A stretch of DNA of 64,000 bases, taken from contig NZ_SDWT01000001.1 of NCBI RefSeq assembly GCF_004137255.1, positions 3,100,001 through 3,164,000 of the forward strand, read 5' to 3'. Below are positions 33,560 through 42,544 of the stretch, piece by piece (positions within the stretch are counted from its first letter, which is position 1; each line of letters begins with the position of its first letter). Source of the DNA: Nocardioides oleivorans (GTDB lineage: Bacteria > Actinomycetota > Actinomycetes > Propionibacteriales > Nocardioidaceae). The notes below the pieces were generated by a model, which ran no database searches, was not told the origin of the DNA, and was given only the letters and a program-made list of their open reading frames with translations. The translations under genes were made by a program, and so were the position numbers.

Positions 33560-34456
33560 GTGCCTGACGAGGGTCCCGAGGTCGATCGCTACCTCGGCAG
33601 GCTCGGTCTCACCGGGCGACCCGCGGCCACCCTCGCCGGCCTCCGAGAGGTGCACCGCGCCCACGTGTCGCGCGTCCCCTACGACAACCTCTCGATCATG
33701 CTCGGACGCCCCGACCCGGTCGATCCCGCACACGGCGTCGAGCGGGTCACGACCGGCGGCCGGCTCGGCTACTGCTTCCAGCAGAACGGCGCCTTCGCGT
33801 GGCTGCTCACCGAGCTCGGCTTCTCGGTCAGTCGCCGCCACGGGCACGTCTGGACGAGTCCCGGGACGCAGCTCGCCACCGACCTCAACCACCTCGTGCT
33901 CGTGGTCTCCGGCCTCCCCTCCGACGACAACCCGGGCGGCCACTGGTGGGCCGACGCGGGGCTGGGGGAGGGCTTCGCCGAGCCGCTGCCGCTCGTGCGG
34001 GGTGACCACGTCGTCGACGGGTGGTCCTACGGCATCGGCGCCGGCTACGGCGCCCAGGCGGCCGGTCGCCCGACCGGACCTGCCGCGTGGACCTACCGGC
34101 ACCTGCCCGGTGGCGTGCTGGGCGGCATCGTCGTCACCTCGCGCGACCACTCGCCGGACGCGATCGCCGCTGCGCACGCCGTGCTCGGCCTCGGCGAGGG
34201 CTCGCCCTTCCGCCGGGTCCTGGTCGCCCAGCGGATCGACGGTGCCCGGCAGCTGACCGTCCGCGGCCTCGTCCACCAGGTCCTGACCCCCGGCTCGCGC
34301 GACCAGCGCGACCTGGCGTCGTACGACGACTGGCGGTCCGCGCTCGCCGACGAGCTCCTGCTGCCGACCGACGACGTCACCGACGCCGAGTGGGCGTCCC
34401 TGTGGGACCGGACGCTGGCGTCGCACCGCGCGTGGGACGAGGCGGGTCGTCCGTGA
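33560..34456 (+). CDS. Arylamine N-acetyltransferase family protein
   Basis: A 298-residue NAT. The catalytic triad can be read: Cys in GGRLGYCFQQNGAF, His in TDLNHLVLVV and Asp in WADAGLGEGF. The usual RxGGxCxE block is altered here (RLGYCFQQN, with Gln for Glu), so substrate range may differ. It acetylates arylamines or hydrazines with acetyl-CoA. The GTG start has GGAAGGGG upstream. Its stop overlaps the GNAT start (GTGA). Confidence 0.88.
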   Translation: MPDEGPEVDRYLGRLGLTGRPAATLAGLREVHRAHVSRVPYDNLSIMLGRPDPVDPAHGVERVTTGGRLGYCFQQNGAFAWLLTELGFSVSRRHGHVWTSPGTQLATDLNHLVLVVSGLPSDDNPGGHWWADAGLGEGFAEPLPLVRGDHVVDGWSYGIGAGYGAQAAGRPTGPAAWTYRHLPGGVLGGIVVTSRDHSPDAIAAAHAVLGLGEGSPFRRVLVAQRIDGARQLTVRGLVHQVLTPGSRDQRDLASYDDWRSALADELLLPTDDVTDAEWASLWDRTLASHRAWDEAGRP

Positions 34457-34905
34457 CCCAGGGGACGCTGTGGAGGAGGGCCACCGTCGACGACGTGGTG
34501 GCCCTGCGCGACCTCGAACGTGTCGCGAGCCGGGCCGGGCTGGCCCACGTCTTCGGCGACCTGCCCTACCCCGACGACGACGTGCTCGCCCGCTGGGCGC
34601 TGCTCCTCGACGACCCGGAGGTGGTGGTCGACGTCGTCGACGACGAGCAGGGGCTGGTCGTCCTCGCGGCGCACGACGGCAGCACCCTGCGGCACCTCGC
34701 GGTCCGGCCCGACCACTGGAGCGCCGGCCTCGGTCGGGAGGGCTTCGCCCGGGCCGAGGCGGCCGGCGCCCGACGGCTCTGGGTGCTGGAGGCCAACGCC
34801 CGTGCCCGCGCGCTCTACGAGTCGCTCGGGTGGGCCCCCACCGGGCTCACCCAGGAGTGTCCGTGGCCGCCGTACCCGACCGAGATGGAGTACGCCGCGC
34901 GCTGA
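34453..34905 (+). CDS. GNAT-family N-acetyltransferase
   Basis: A 150-residue GNAT. The acetyl-CoA-binding region is LAVRPDHWSAGLGREGFARAEAAG, where the usual Q/RxxGxG/A loop reads SAGLGR. LWVLEANARARALYESLGW is the C-terminal hallmark. The substrate is unknown. Its start overlaps the NAT stop, so both are co-translated. Confidence 0.82.
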   Translation: MTQGTLWRRATVDDVVALRDLERVASRAGLAHVFGDLPYPDDDVLARWALLLDDPEVVVDVVDDEQGLVVLAAHDGSTLRHLAVRPDHWSAGLGREGFARAEAAGARRLWVLEANARARALYESLGWAPTGLTQECPWPPYPTEMEYAAR

Positions 34906-34930
34906 CCGCGGCCACGGATCGCGCTGGTCG

Positions 34931-35947
34931 TCACCAGGGGGTGGGAGCCTCCACCAGTTCCCTGAGCCGCTGGACCGGCGGATGATCGGTGGCATCGCCT
35001 CGCTGCGGGGACTGGGGCGGCCACCAGACGAGCGCCCGAACGGCGCAGCACAGCTCGTACAGCCAGACGCGATCGCGTACGTGCTCGCCCGCGAACAGCT
35101 CGGGGTAGTCCTCTTGCCACCAGTCCACGCCGAACCCCATCCCGAACGTGACGGGGCTCAGCAGCTCGAGGTCCCTCGGTGCCCACCGGGCGTACTCGAA
35201 GTCGATCAGGCCGCTGATCCTGCCGTCGTGCACCATGACGTTCGCCGCCGTCGCGTCTCCGTGGACCACGCATGCATCACCGAGCTCGGCCTCCGGGGAG
35301 AACGGGTCGTGCCGCGCCAGCGAGCCGATCCGGGCCGTTGCGGCGTCCACCAGTGCAGGATCGACGAACGGCACGGACCTCGCCAGCGAGGCGACCACCT
35401 CGAGCCTCGCCATGGGGAGCGGCACGAAGTCGGCCGCCCAGACCGACATCGGCCGGTCGAAGGACATGTCCGGGCGCTCGATGAGCTCGTCTCGCAGGCT
35501 GGGGGACGGCGACCACGCATGCAGCGCCCTCAGGTGCCCGGCGAGCTGACGGAACACGTCCCGCAGCACAGGTGCGCTGACATGCTCCATCGTGAACAGC
35601 GGTTGACCGGGCAGACGCGGCGACAGCACCCAGCTCATGTCCTCCGCGGCTCCGGCGGCGGACACAGCCGCGTGCGGGATGTCGTCAGGCAGCTCCTCCA
35701 GGATGCGGGCCTCGCGCAGCAGCCTGCGACGGTCTGAACGCCAGCACACGCGCAGGACATCGCCATCGAAGAGCCACGCATCATTGGCCTGGCCCCCGGC
35801 GAACGTGGCGTCCTTCGGAACGCGGACCGGGAGGTGGGCCCGGAGCCGGTCCAGACGCCATGCCGCCGCCTCGGGACTCCACGGTTCGGTGGAGACGTCG
35901 ACCGGCACGGGTGTCGCGTCGATGTACGGCGCGCCGTCGGGGATCAC
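34931..35947 (-). CDS. Aminoglycoside phosphotransferase-like (APH) protein
   Basis: A 338-residue kinase-fold protein. The catalytic Brenner motif is VVHGDATAANVMVHDG and the DFG-equivalent is GLIDFEYARW. The N-lobe (AGGQANDAWLFDGDVLRVCW) is atypical. APH-like proteins range from antibiotic kinases to housekeeping small-molecule kinases, and nothing here proves resistance. Some stretches seem less GC-biased than in the neighbours, but I could not measure this. GTG start set by TAGGCT 6 nt upstream. Confidence 0.8.
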   Translation of the reverse strand: MIPDGAPYIDATPVPVDVSTEPWSPEAAAWRLDRLRAHLPVRVPKDATFAGGQANDAWLFDGDVLRVCWRSDRRRLLREARILEELPDDIPHAAVSAAGAAEDMSWVLSPRLPGQPLFTMEHVSAPVLRDVFRQLAGHLRALHAWSPSPSLRDELIERPDMSFDRPMSVWAADFVPLPMARLEVVASLARSVPFVDPALVDAATARIGSLARHDPFSPEAELGDACVVHGDATAANVMVHDGRISGLIDFEYARWAPRDLELLSPVTFGMGFGVDWWQEDYPELFAGEHVRDRVWLYELCCAVRALVWWPPQSPQRGDATDHPPVQRLRELVEAPTPW

Positions 35948-35953
35948 GACCCG

Positions 35954-35959
35954 AGCCTA
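35954..35959 (-). promoter_or_regulatory. -10 box TAGGCT, leaderless
   Basis: TAGGCT on the minus strand lies 6 nt before the GTG at 35947. It is divergent from the TAGGAT box at 36026-36031. Confidence 0.6.
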
Positions 35960-36025
35960 CGGAGCCACGTCCTCGACCGGTCCGGCCCCATGCTCGGCCG
36001 GGAGGGTCCCGAGGCGGCACCCCAC

Positions 36026-36031
36026 TAGGAT
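36026..36031 (+). promoter_or_regulatory. -10 box TAGGAT, leaderless
   Basis: TAGGAT lies 7 nt before the GTG at 36039. It selects that start over much longer upstream frames. Confidence 0.6.
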
Positions 36032-36038
36032 CGTCGGC

Positions 36039-36932
36039 GTGGCCGACCCTCTGCTGGAGATCGCCGACGACCTCTACTCGCTGCCGCTCGCGGACTTCAC
36101 GCCGGCGCGCGACGCACTGGCCAAGGAGCACAAGGCCGACAAGGCGCTCTCCGCCTCGATCAAGGGCCTGAAGAAGTCGTCGCTCGCGGCGTGGGTGGTC
36201 AACCTGCTGGTCCGTCGCGACCCTGACCAGGTCGACCAGGTGCTCGCGGTCGGTGAGGCGCTGCGCGAGGCGCAGGACGCCCTCGATGCCGCCCAGCTGC
36301 GCGAGCTCACCAAGCAGCGCCGCCAGCTGACCGCTTCCGTCACCACCGCGGCCCGGCGCCACGCGCGGGCCGAGGGCGTGAAGACCACCGAATCGGTGGC
36401 CGACCAGGTTGAGGCCACCCTCACCGCGGCGATGCTCGAGCCCGACGCCGCGAAGGCCGTGCGCTCCGGGCTGCTCGTCACCGCCCTCACGGCCACCGGG
36501 CTAGGGGACCTCGACCTCAGCGCCGCGGTCGCGCTGCCCGAGGCGCTCGGCTTCAGTGCGACGGCGCGGCCGATCGCCGCCCCGGATCCCGACGCGCGAC
36601 CCCAGCTCCGCGTCGTGCCCGACCCGGACGCGGACAAGAAGCTGCGGGCGGCCGCCGAGGAGCGAGTCGCCGACGCCAAGGTCGTGCTCGGCGAGACCGA
36701 GAAGGAGCAGCGCGCGGCCCGGCGCAAGGTCGAGAAGCTCCAGGCGAGGACGCTGCAGGTGCAGTCCGAGCTCGACGAGCTGCGCAGCCGGGTGGTCGAC
36801 CTCGAGAACACCCTCGAGGAGATCGACGACGACCTCGGCGAGGCCGAAGCGGCCCAGGCCGAGGCCGAGGAGGCCGTGGACGAGGCACGTGCCGAGGTCG
36901 ACGCGGCCAAGGAAGCCCGCGACAGCCTCTGA
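36039..36932 (+). CDS. Coiled-coil protein of unknown function
   Basis: A 297-residue protein with no signal peptide or membrane helix. The N-terminal ~190 residues are mainly helical (LAKEHKADKALSASIKGLKK, SSLAAWVVNLLVR). The C-terminal ~90 residues are a continuous heptad-like coiled coil (EKEQRAARRKVEKLQARTLQ, LDELRSRVVDLENTLEEID) ending in an Ala/Glu tail. It looks like a cytosolic structural or scaffolding protein. I do not recognise the family. Confidence 0.75.
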   Translation: MADPLLEIADDLYSLPLADFTPARDALAKEHKADKALSASIKGLKKSSLAAWVVNLLVRRDPDQVDQVLAVGEALREAQDALDAAQLRELTKQRRQLTASVTTAARRHARAEGVKTTESVADQVEATLTAAMLEPDAAKAVRSGLLVTALTATGLGDLDLSAAVALPEALGFSATARPIAAPDPDARPQLRVVPDPDADKKLRAAAEERVADAKVVLGETEKEQRAARRKVEKLQARTLQVQSELDELRSRVVDLENTLEEIDDDLGEAEAAQAEAEEAVDEARAEVDAAKEARDSL

Positions 36933-37012
36933 GGTGGCCGCGCCGTCTCGGTGATCGCCGTCGGTGTCATGTCGACTCGGCATGTGGACGCCGGGGTAAG
37001 AGTCGTGCTCAG

Positions 37013-37072
37013 GCGGCGCAATGTCGCGCCCCCAGACGGTACGCGGCGCAATGTCGCGCCCACAGACGGTAC
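37013..37072. repeat. Tandem 30-bp repeat, two copies
   Basis: Two 30-bp units (37013-37042 and 37043-37072) differ at one base. Each contains GGCGC-N6-GCGCC and so can fold into a small hairpin, and a third partial GCGGCG follows. It lies in the ~200-bp gap between the coiled-coil gene and the DUF222/HNH gene, in which I see no convincing coding region. Confidence 0.7.
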
Positions 37073-37138
37073 GCGGCGGTTCGCCGCGGCTTCGCAGCGC
37101 TGCATCCTGGGGCGGTTCGCCCGTGCTGAGCGGTCGGC

Positions 37139-38455
37139 CTACGTCCTCAAGATGAAGGTGAGGGTGTTGTCGGCGTGGATGGTCGTGACGTAGCGGCTGC
37201 TGTGGGCAAGGCGGTGGTGGTGGGGGCACAGGAGGCGGCCGTTGCTCAGGTCAGTGGCGCCGCCCTTGGACCAGGGGTCGTCGTGGTGGGCGTGGCACCC
37301 GGACGCGGTGGTTTCGCAGCCGCGGGCGGTGCAGCCGCCGTCGCGGAGGCCGAGCGCGATGCGTTGGGCTTTGGAGTGCAAGCGGGCGCTGCGGCCCAGG
37401 TCGAGGGGCTGGGACTTCGATCCGAGGACGGCTGGGATGATCGCGGCCTCGCACGCGAGGCGGCGTGCTTCGCCGGCGGTGAGGCGGATGCCGTCGTCGA
37501 GCAGCGCGACTGCTGCGTCGCCCAGCAGCTGTTCGAGGGTCATGGTGATGACCACGGTGGCGTTGACGCCTGCGGTCTGTGAGGTGGCGTCGAGGGGGTA
37601 GCGCTCGATGTATTCGATGAACGCCTCGCCGAGTCGACGGCGTAAGGGCTTCCAGTTGCCGGTCTCGTCCTTGAGGTCGGCGTCGGTGTGGCGGGCCGGG
37701 TTCGTCAGCGCCATCAGGTGGCGTTTGAACATCTTCCCGATGTGCGAGGGGACGACGAACGTCCCGCGGCACCTGCCTTCGCCGTCGTCGGTCAGGGTGA
37801 GGTCGACGTTGGCGAACGCGCGGGCTTCTTCGGCTTCGAGGGCGGCTGCTTCATGGGACTCAGCCACTTCAGGGGCGACGTGGTCGAGGATCTGCTTGCC
37901 GAGCTGCTTCAGGTCCTTCGCGTCGAGCTGCGCGGCGAGGTCGAGCAGCATGCTCTCGGCCTTCTCACGCACGTCGGCGTCGACACGGTCGGGGAGGGCG
38001 TCGACGGCGGCGACGATGACCCGGGCCTGCTCGGCCCGGATGGCGCCGGCGGCGAGTGCGGATGCCGTCGGGGCGTGCACGTCGTCAGCGAGCGCGACGC
38101 CGAGCTCGGTGAGGCGGTTGGCTTCGGCGCGGGTCAGGTTGCTTCGGCGGGCCCACCACTGGTGGGTGTGCCGGGCGCCGATGCTGTCGCCCAGCCGGCG
38201 CCGGTCGGCCTCGGCTGCGGTGCGGCACTGCACGCTGGTGAGCCTGCTCGATGCGACCGTGGCAGCGTCGAGGAGCCGCACCACGTCAGCATCCGCCATC
38301 CCGCCCAACGTCATCGTTGCAAGGTCGTCCAGGAGCCCGTCGAGCCGCGCCAGCAGACCGGTCACCAGCGAAGAGGCGTCCGCGTCCACACCCGGCGCAC
38401 GCCACGGCGTGCCAGGAGCCTTACTCTCAGGGCGATCGGGTGGACGGCTGCTCAC
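37139..38455 (-). CDS. DUF222/HNH endonuclease (13E12-type)
   Basis: A 438-residue protein of the actinobacterial DUF222 family. The N-terminal ~330 residues are the helical DUF222 domain (GARHTHQWWARRSNLTRAEA region). The C-terminal HNH nuclease has CTARGCETTASGCHAHHDDPW and NGRLLCPHHHRLAH, with the two Cys pairs and the His residues of the zinc/metal site. Members are often multi-copy and tied to mobile elements. GTG at 38455 is preferred (GGAGAGG 10 nt upstream) over the ORF start at 38563. Confidence 0.85.
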   Translation of the reverse strand: MSSRPPDRPESKAPGTPWRAPGVDADASSLVTGLLARLDGLLDDLATMTLGGMADADVVRLLDAATVASSRLTSVQCRTAAEADRRRLGDSIGARHTHQWWARRSNLTRAEANRLTELGVALADDVHAPTASALAAGAIRAEQARVIVAAVDALPDRVDADVREKAESMLLDLAAQLDAKDLKQLGKQILDHVAPEVAESHEAAALEAEEARAFANVDLTLTDDGEGRCRGTFVVPSHIGKMFKRHLMALTNPARHTDADLKDETGNWKPLRRRLGEAFIEYIERYPLDATSQTAGVNATVVITMTLEQLLGDAAVALLDDGIRLTAGEARRLACEAAIIPAVLGSKSQPLDLGRSARLHSKAQRIALGLRDGGCTARGCETTASGCHAHHDDPWSKGGATDLSNGRLLCPHHHRLAHSSRYVTTIHADNTLTFILRT

Positions 38456-38649
38456 GGGACACGGACCTCTCCGCGCACGTGGTGGCGCGGTCGACGACAG
38501 GAAACGGGGTCTGTGTCTGAGGTGTGTACGGCCGTTGATCGGCTGTCTGGAGGACCCGAGCACGCTCGCTCGAAACTGTGTTCGATGATATCTCGCGTCA
38601 CCGACACTCGCATCCGAGGGAGCTCAGAGGTTCGGTCAAGATCGGATCG

Positions 38650-38940
38650 GGTCTCGTGACGGTCGCTGCGCGACCTCCTCGACCAACGGTGGGGTGGGCT
38701 TGGTTTCGACACGGGCGCGGGGCGCCCTGCTCAACCAGCGGTGGGCTGAGGGGTCTCGTGACGGTCGCTGCGCGACCTCCTCGACCAGCGGAGGCGGCGA
38801 GGGTCGGGCGACCGAGGCTGGGGGGTCTCGTGACGGTCGCTGCGCGACCTCCTCGACCAGCGATGGGTTGCGCGACCTGCTCAACCGGCGGTGGGGCCGG
38901 AGGTCTCGTGACGGTCGCTGCGCGACCTCCTCGATCGCCG
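38650..38940. repeat. Cluster of REP-like palindromic repeats
   Basis: Four near-identical ~43-bp units start at 38650, 38752, 38824 and 38902. Each holds the hairpin GGTCGC-TGC-GCGACC and then CTCCTCGA(C/T)C. A diverged unit (38702-38744) and a partial one (38868-38895) of the related TTTCGACACG/CTCAACC type lie between. The whole 38456-38953 gap is non-coding apart from this cluster. The units are not spaced evenly enough for CRISPR. Confidence 0.85.
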
Positions 38941-38953
38941 CGAGTCAGGCGGG

Positions 38954-40423
38954 TTAGCCGCCCCAGCCCTTCGAGCGCTCGACGGCGTCGGCCCAGCGGG
39001 CGTACGACGCGTCGAGGGCGTCGCGGTCGCCGGCGGGCTCGAACCGCCGGTCGAGCGCCCACGTCTCCCGCAGCTCGTCGGTGGAGCTCCAGACGCCGGT
39101 GCCGAGCCCGGCGAGGAAGGCCGCTCCGAGCGCGGTGGTCTCGACGATCTCGGGTCGCTCGACCGCGCGCCCGACCTGGTCGGCCTGGAGCTGGCAGAGG
39201 AAGTCGTTGGCCGCGGCGCCGCCGTCGACGCGCAGGGTGGACAGCTCGGGCAGCGTCTCGAGCACGTCACGCACCTCGAAGGCGATCCCCTCCAGCGTCG
39301 CGCGGACGATGTGGGCGCGGGTGGTGCCGCGGGTGATCCCGATGATCATGCCGCGCGCGTGCGGGTCCCAGTGTGGGGCGCCGAGGCCGGTCAGGGCCGG
39401 CACGAACACGACCCCGTCGGTGTCGTCGACGGTGGCGGCGATGGCCGCGGTCTCGGCGGCGTTGCCGACGATCTGCAGGCCGTCGCGCAGCCACTGCACG
39501 GCAGACCCGGTCACGAAGATCGCGCCCTCGAGGGCGTAGGTCATCTCGCCGTCGGGGGAGCGCCAGGCCGCCGTGGAGAGCAGGCCGGCGTCGCTGCGCA
39601 CGACCTCGCTGCCGGTGTTGGTGAGGATGAACGAGCCGGTGCCGTAGGTGCACTTCGACTCGCCCTCGTCGAAGCAGGTCTGCCCGAAGAGCGCCGACTG
39701 CTGGTCCCCGGCGATGCCTGCGATGGGGAGCTCGAGACCGAGGAACACCTTCGGGTCGGTCGGCGCGACCTCGCCCCAGTTGGGCACCAGGTCGGGCAGC
39801 GCGTCGCGCGGCACGCCGAAGAGCCGGCACAGCTCGTCGGACCAGTCGCCGGCCTCGAGGTCGAAGAGCAGCGTGCGGCAGGCGTTGGAGACGTCGGTGA
39901 CGTGCCACGTGCCGCGCGTCATCCGCGCGACCAGGTAGGAGTCGACGGTCCCGACGGCGTACCTCCCGGACTCCACGAGCGCCCACGTGTGCGGCTCGTG
40001 CTCGGCGAGCCACGCGAGCTTGGTGCCGGAGAAGTAGGGGTCGAGCCGGAGGCCGGTGAGCTCGGCGACCCGGTCCTCGTGGCCGTCCGCGCGCAGTCGC
40101 TCGCAGATGTCGGCCGTACGCCGGTCCTGCCACACGATCGCGCGGCGCGGCGAGCCGAGGGTCTCGCGGTCCCACAGCACGACCGTCTCGCGCTGGTTGG
40201 TGATCCCGAGCGCGGTGAGCTCGGACCGGTCGACCTTGTCCAGGACCTCGCGGGTCGCCTCGAGCGTGGCCTGCCAGATCTCCTCGGGCGAGTGCTCGAC
40301 CCAGCCCGGGTGGGGGAAGTGCTGGCGGAACTCCTGGTAGCCCTTAGCCTGGATCCGTCCGTCCGCGGTGACCACGACGGCGGTCACCCCGGTCGTACCG
40401 GCGTCGATGGCCAGGACGCTCAC
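38954..40423 (-). CDS. glpK: Glycerol kinase
   Basis: A 489-residue FGGY-family kinase of normal GlpK length. The N-terminus is AIDAGTTGVTAVVV, followed by TNQRETVVLWDRET and WQDRRT; the FGGY signature region is TYALEGAIFVTGSAVQWLRDG with GAPHWDPHARG and RVDGGAAANDFLCQLQAD. It phosphorylates glycerol to glycerol-3-phosphate. The GTG start overlaps the DUF1028 stop by 4 bp. The glycerol facilitator and GlpD are not in this window. Confidence 0.95.
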   Translation of the reverse strand: MSVLAIDAGTTGVTAVVVTADGRIQAKGYQEFRQHFPHPGWVEHSPEEIWQATLEATREVLDKVDRSELTALGITNQRETVVLWDRETLGSPRRAIVWQDRRTADICERLRADGHEDRVAELTGLRLDPYFSGTKLAWLAEHEPHTWALVESGRYAVGTVDSYLVARMTRGTWHVTDVSNACRTLLFDLEAGDWSDELCRLFGVPRDALPDLVPNWGEVAPTDPKVFLGLELPIAGIAGDQQSALFGQTCFDEGESKCTYGTGSFILTNTGSEVVRSDAGLLSTAAWRSPDGEMTYALEGAIFVTGSAVQWLRDGLQIVGNAAETAAIAATVDDTDGVVFVPALTGLGAPHWDPHARGMIIGITRGTTRAHIVRATLEGIAFEVRDVLETLPELSTLRVDGGAAANDFLCQLQADQVGRAVERPEIVETTALGAAFLAGLGTGVWSSTDELRETWALDRRFEPAGDRDALDASYARWADAVERSKGWGG

Positions 40424-41271
40424 GACTGCTGCTCCCGGGTGGTGCCCCGGATGATGTCGAGGATCCGCTGGTCGATCCAGGCGGGCCGGGCGCCCTCGCC
40501 GACGCGCATCTCGTAGTTCTCCGAGCCGACCCACATGTGGAAGCTGTCCTTGCCGTCGGCCTTCGCGAGCGTCTCCAGCTCGAACATCAGCGTGTCGTCG
40601 ACCGGCACCTGCTCCTCGGCCGTCGAGGCGGTCAGGTAGAGCTCGTTCAGGTCGACCAGGCGCGCGAGCTCGGTGACCGGGGCCTCGTGGTCGTCGACGC
40701 GCAGGTCGACCGCCACGTCGTCGTGGCCGCCGTAGCCCGCCCCGTCGCGCACGACGAGGAGGGCCGCGCTCTGCCGACCGCGGCTGTCACCGCCCGCCTC
40801 GTCACCGGCCGCCAGGGCGGCGAGCAGCCGTCGCTCGAGGGTCTCGTCGGGGGTGGCGAGCCAGGCCCGCTCCATCGCCTCGACGACCTCGGGTCCGGTG
40901 AGGATGTTGCCCTGGATGGCGTAGCCGCCGCGCTCGCCGCTGCGGCCGGTCGTGCCGCCGGCCCAGGCGAAGCACTCCGAGCCCGTCCAGGTCGCGGCGT
41001 TGCCGTCGGAGTCGACGATCCCGGCCTGCCGGTGCTCGCGGCCGTCGTCCTCCTCGACCAGCCGGTCGAGGGCCACCTGCGCAGTCGCGCCCTCGTCGAG
41101 GTGGGCGAGGCCGAGGTACTTGTAGGCGAGGTTGGCGTCGGCCTGGCTGGCGATGGCGCCGACCCCGGCCGCCGCGGCCGGGACCGCCGAGCCGACGGCC
41201 AGGAACTTCGAGGCGACGGCGACGCCCCAGGACTCGCCGTCGTCGGACCGGGCCACGATGGAGAAGGTCAT
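40420..41271 (-). CDS. DUF1028 family (Ntn-hydrolase-like) protein
   Basis: A 283-residue DUF1028 protein. The family N-terminus is exact: MTFSIVARS, then WGVAVASKFLAVGSAVPAA and GAIASQA. The domain is thought to have an Ntn-hydrolase fold; activity is unknown. A C-terminal extension of about 60 residues follows. Start ATG at 41271 (not 41283) fits both the family N-terminus and the TATGTT box 7 nt upstream. It overlaps glpK by 4 bp, which suggests a joint role. Confidence 0.85.
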   Translation of the reverse strand: MTFSIVARSDDGESWGVAVASKFLAVGSAVPAAAAGVGAIASQADANLAYKYLGLAHLDEGATAQVALDRLVEEDDGREHRQAGIVDSDGNAATWTGSECFAWAGGTTGRSGERGGYAIQGNILTGPEVVEAMERAWLATPDETLERRLLAALAAGDEAGGDSRGRQSAALLVVRDGAGYGGHDDVAVDLRVDDHEAPVTELARLVDLNELYLTASTAEEQVPVDDTLMFELETLAKADGKDSFHMWVGSENYEMRVGEGARPAWIDQRILDIIRGTTREQQS

Positions 41272-41278
41272 GTGCCGA

Positions 41279-41284
41279 AACATA
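41279..41284 (-). promoter_or_regulatory. -10 box TATGTT, leaderless
   Basis: TATGTT on the minus strand lies 7 nt before the ATG at 41271 and favours the shorter start. It is divergent from the box at 41303. Confidence 0.6.
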
Positions 41285-41302
41285 GCGGGGCCGTTTCCGT
41301 CC

Positions 41303-41308
41303 TAGGGT
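41303..41308 (+). promoter_or_regulatory. -10 box TAGGGT, leaderless
   Basis: TAGGGT lies 6 nt before the GTG start at 41315. The divergent gap with the DUF1028 gene is only 43 bp. Confidence 0.65.
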
Positions 41309-41314
41309 GGGCCA

Positions 41315-42544
41315 GTGCTGACCCGTCTCGGATTCCCCCAGGTCGGCGAGCACCGCAGGTTCGTCACGGCGATCGTCGCCGACACCGTCGGCAGCGGGCT
41401 CTTCATGCCGATCACGTTGCTCTACTTCCTCGCCATGACCGAGCTCTCGCTCGTGCAGATCGGCTCGGCGCTGTCGCTCTCCGCGCTGCTCACCATGCCC
41501 GGCGCCTTCGTGATCGGCAGCCTCGTCGACCGCTTCGGCCCGCGGAAGATGATGCTGGTCGGCAACCTCGTCCAGGCAGTGGGGATGATCGCCTACCTCT
41601 GGGCCGACACGCTGCTCGTCGTCGCGCTCTGGACGACGCTGCTCAACCTCGGCCGGCAGGCCTTCTGGGGATCGTTCGGCAACGTCGTCACTGCGATCTC
41701 GGCGCCGGGGGAGCGGGAGCTGTGGTTCGGCTTCCTCCAGGCCGTGCGCAACCTCGGCTACTCCGTCGGAGGCGTGCTCGCCGGCATCGCCCTCCAGGTC
41801 GGCACCGACGCGGCGTACCAGGCCGTCGTCGTGGTCAACGCGGTCACCTTCGTGGTGGCGTTCGGCCTGCTGCTCGACGTGCCCGACCACCGGGTCGCCC
41901 GCGACGCCGACGCGCCGGTGGAGGGCTGGGGCGTGGTGCTGCGCGACGGCGCCTACCTCCGGCTGGTGCTCGGGCAGATGGGCTTCGTCGTCGGGATGAT
42001 GGTGCTCAACTTCGCGCTGCCCGTCTACGCCGCCGAGACCATCGACCTGCCCGGGTGGGTGGTCGGCGCGATCTTCACCCTGAACACCGCCCTCGTCGGG
42101 CTGGGTCAGGGTCTCGTCGTACGTCGGATGACCGGGCGCGTGCGGGCCCGGATGATGGGCCTGGCCCAGCTGGTCTTCGTGGTCAGCTACGTGCTGTTCG
42201 TCGTCGCCGGGTGGCTGCCGGTGTGGCTGGCCGTCGTGGTGATGCTCGTCGGCGCGGCCGTCTACACGTGTGGCGAGCTGACCGGTGGACCGGTCTTCAG
42301 CGCCACTGCCGCCGAGGCCGCGCCCGACCACCTCCGTGGCCGCTACCTCGGGCTGTTCCAGCTCAGCTGGGGCCTCGGTGGTGCGGTGACGCCCGTGGCC
42401 TTCACCTGGCTCCTCGCCCACGGGCAGACCACGCTCTGGTGGGTCCTCGCGCTCATCGCCGTCGCGAGCGCGGCCTACCTCCAGACGCTGCCTCGCGTCC
42501 TGCCCGCCGCCGGGCTGCGGGTCACCCAGAAGGCCGAGGCCTGA
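41315..42544 (+). CDS. MFS transporter
   Basis: A 409-residue major facilitator with about twelve membrane segments. The motif A-like loop is GSLVDRFGPRKMMLVGN, between helices 2 and 3. It is an efflux-type carrier of the DHA1-like size class with no substrate clue in the sequence. Its stop codon lies in the first unit of a tandem repeat. Leaderless start at GTG. Confidence 0.85.
   Translation: MLTRLGFPQVGEHRRFVTAIVADTVGSGLFMPITLLYFLAMTELSLVQIGSALSLSALLTMPGAFVIGSLVDRFGPRKMMLVGNLVQAVGMIAYLWADTLLVVALWTTLLNLGRQAFWGSFGNVVTAISAPGERELWFGFLQAVRNLGYSVGGVLAGIALQVGTDAAYQAVVVVNAVTFVVAFGLLLDVPDHRVARDADAPVEGWGVVLRDGAYLRLVLGQMGFVVGMMVLNFALPVYAAETIDLPGWVVGAIFTLNTALVGLGQGLVVRRMTGRVRARMMGLAQLVFVVSYVLFVVAGWLPVWLAVVVMLVGAAVYTCGELTGGPVFSATAAEAAPDHLRGRYLGLFQLSWGLGGAVTPVAFTWLLAHGQTTLWWVLALIAVASAAYLQTLPRVLPAAGLRVTQKAEA

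Noticed and set aside
34931..35947. APH-like gene as an antibiotic-resistance determinant
   Set aside because: APH-fold proteins are diverse and there is no resistance context or mobile element; only the fold is supported.
36951..37193. Short ORF over the 30-bp tandem repeat
   Set aside because: No start context, repeat-driven sequence and overlap with the HNH gene's end; not coding.
38650..38940. CRISPR array
   Set aside because: The units are unevenly spaced, spacers differ in length and share the repeat family, and no cas gene is near. It is a REP-like cluster.
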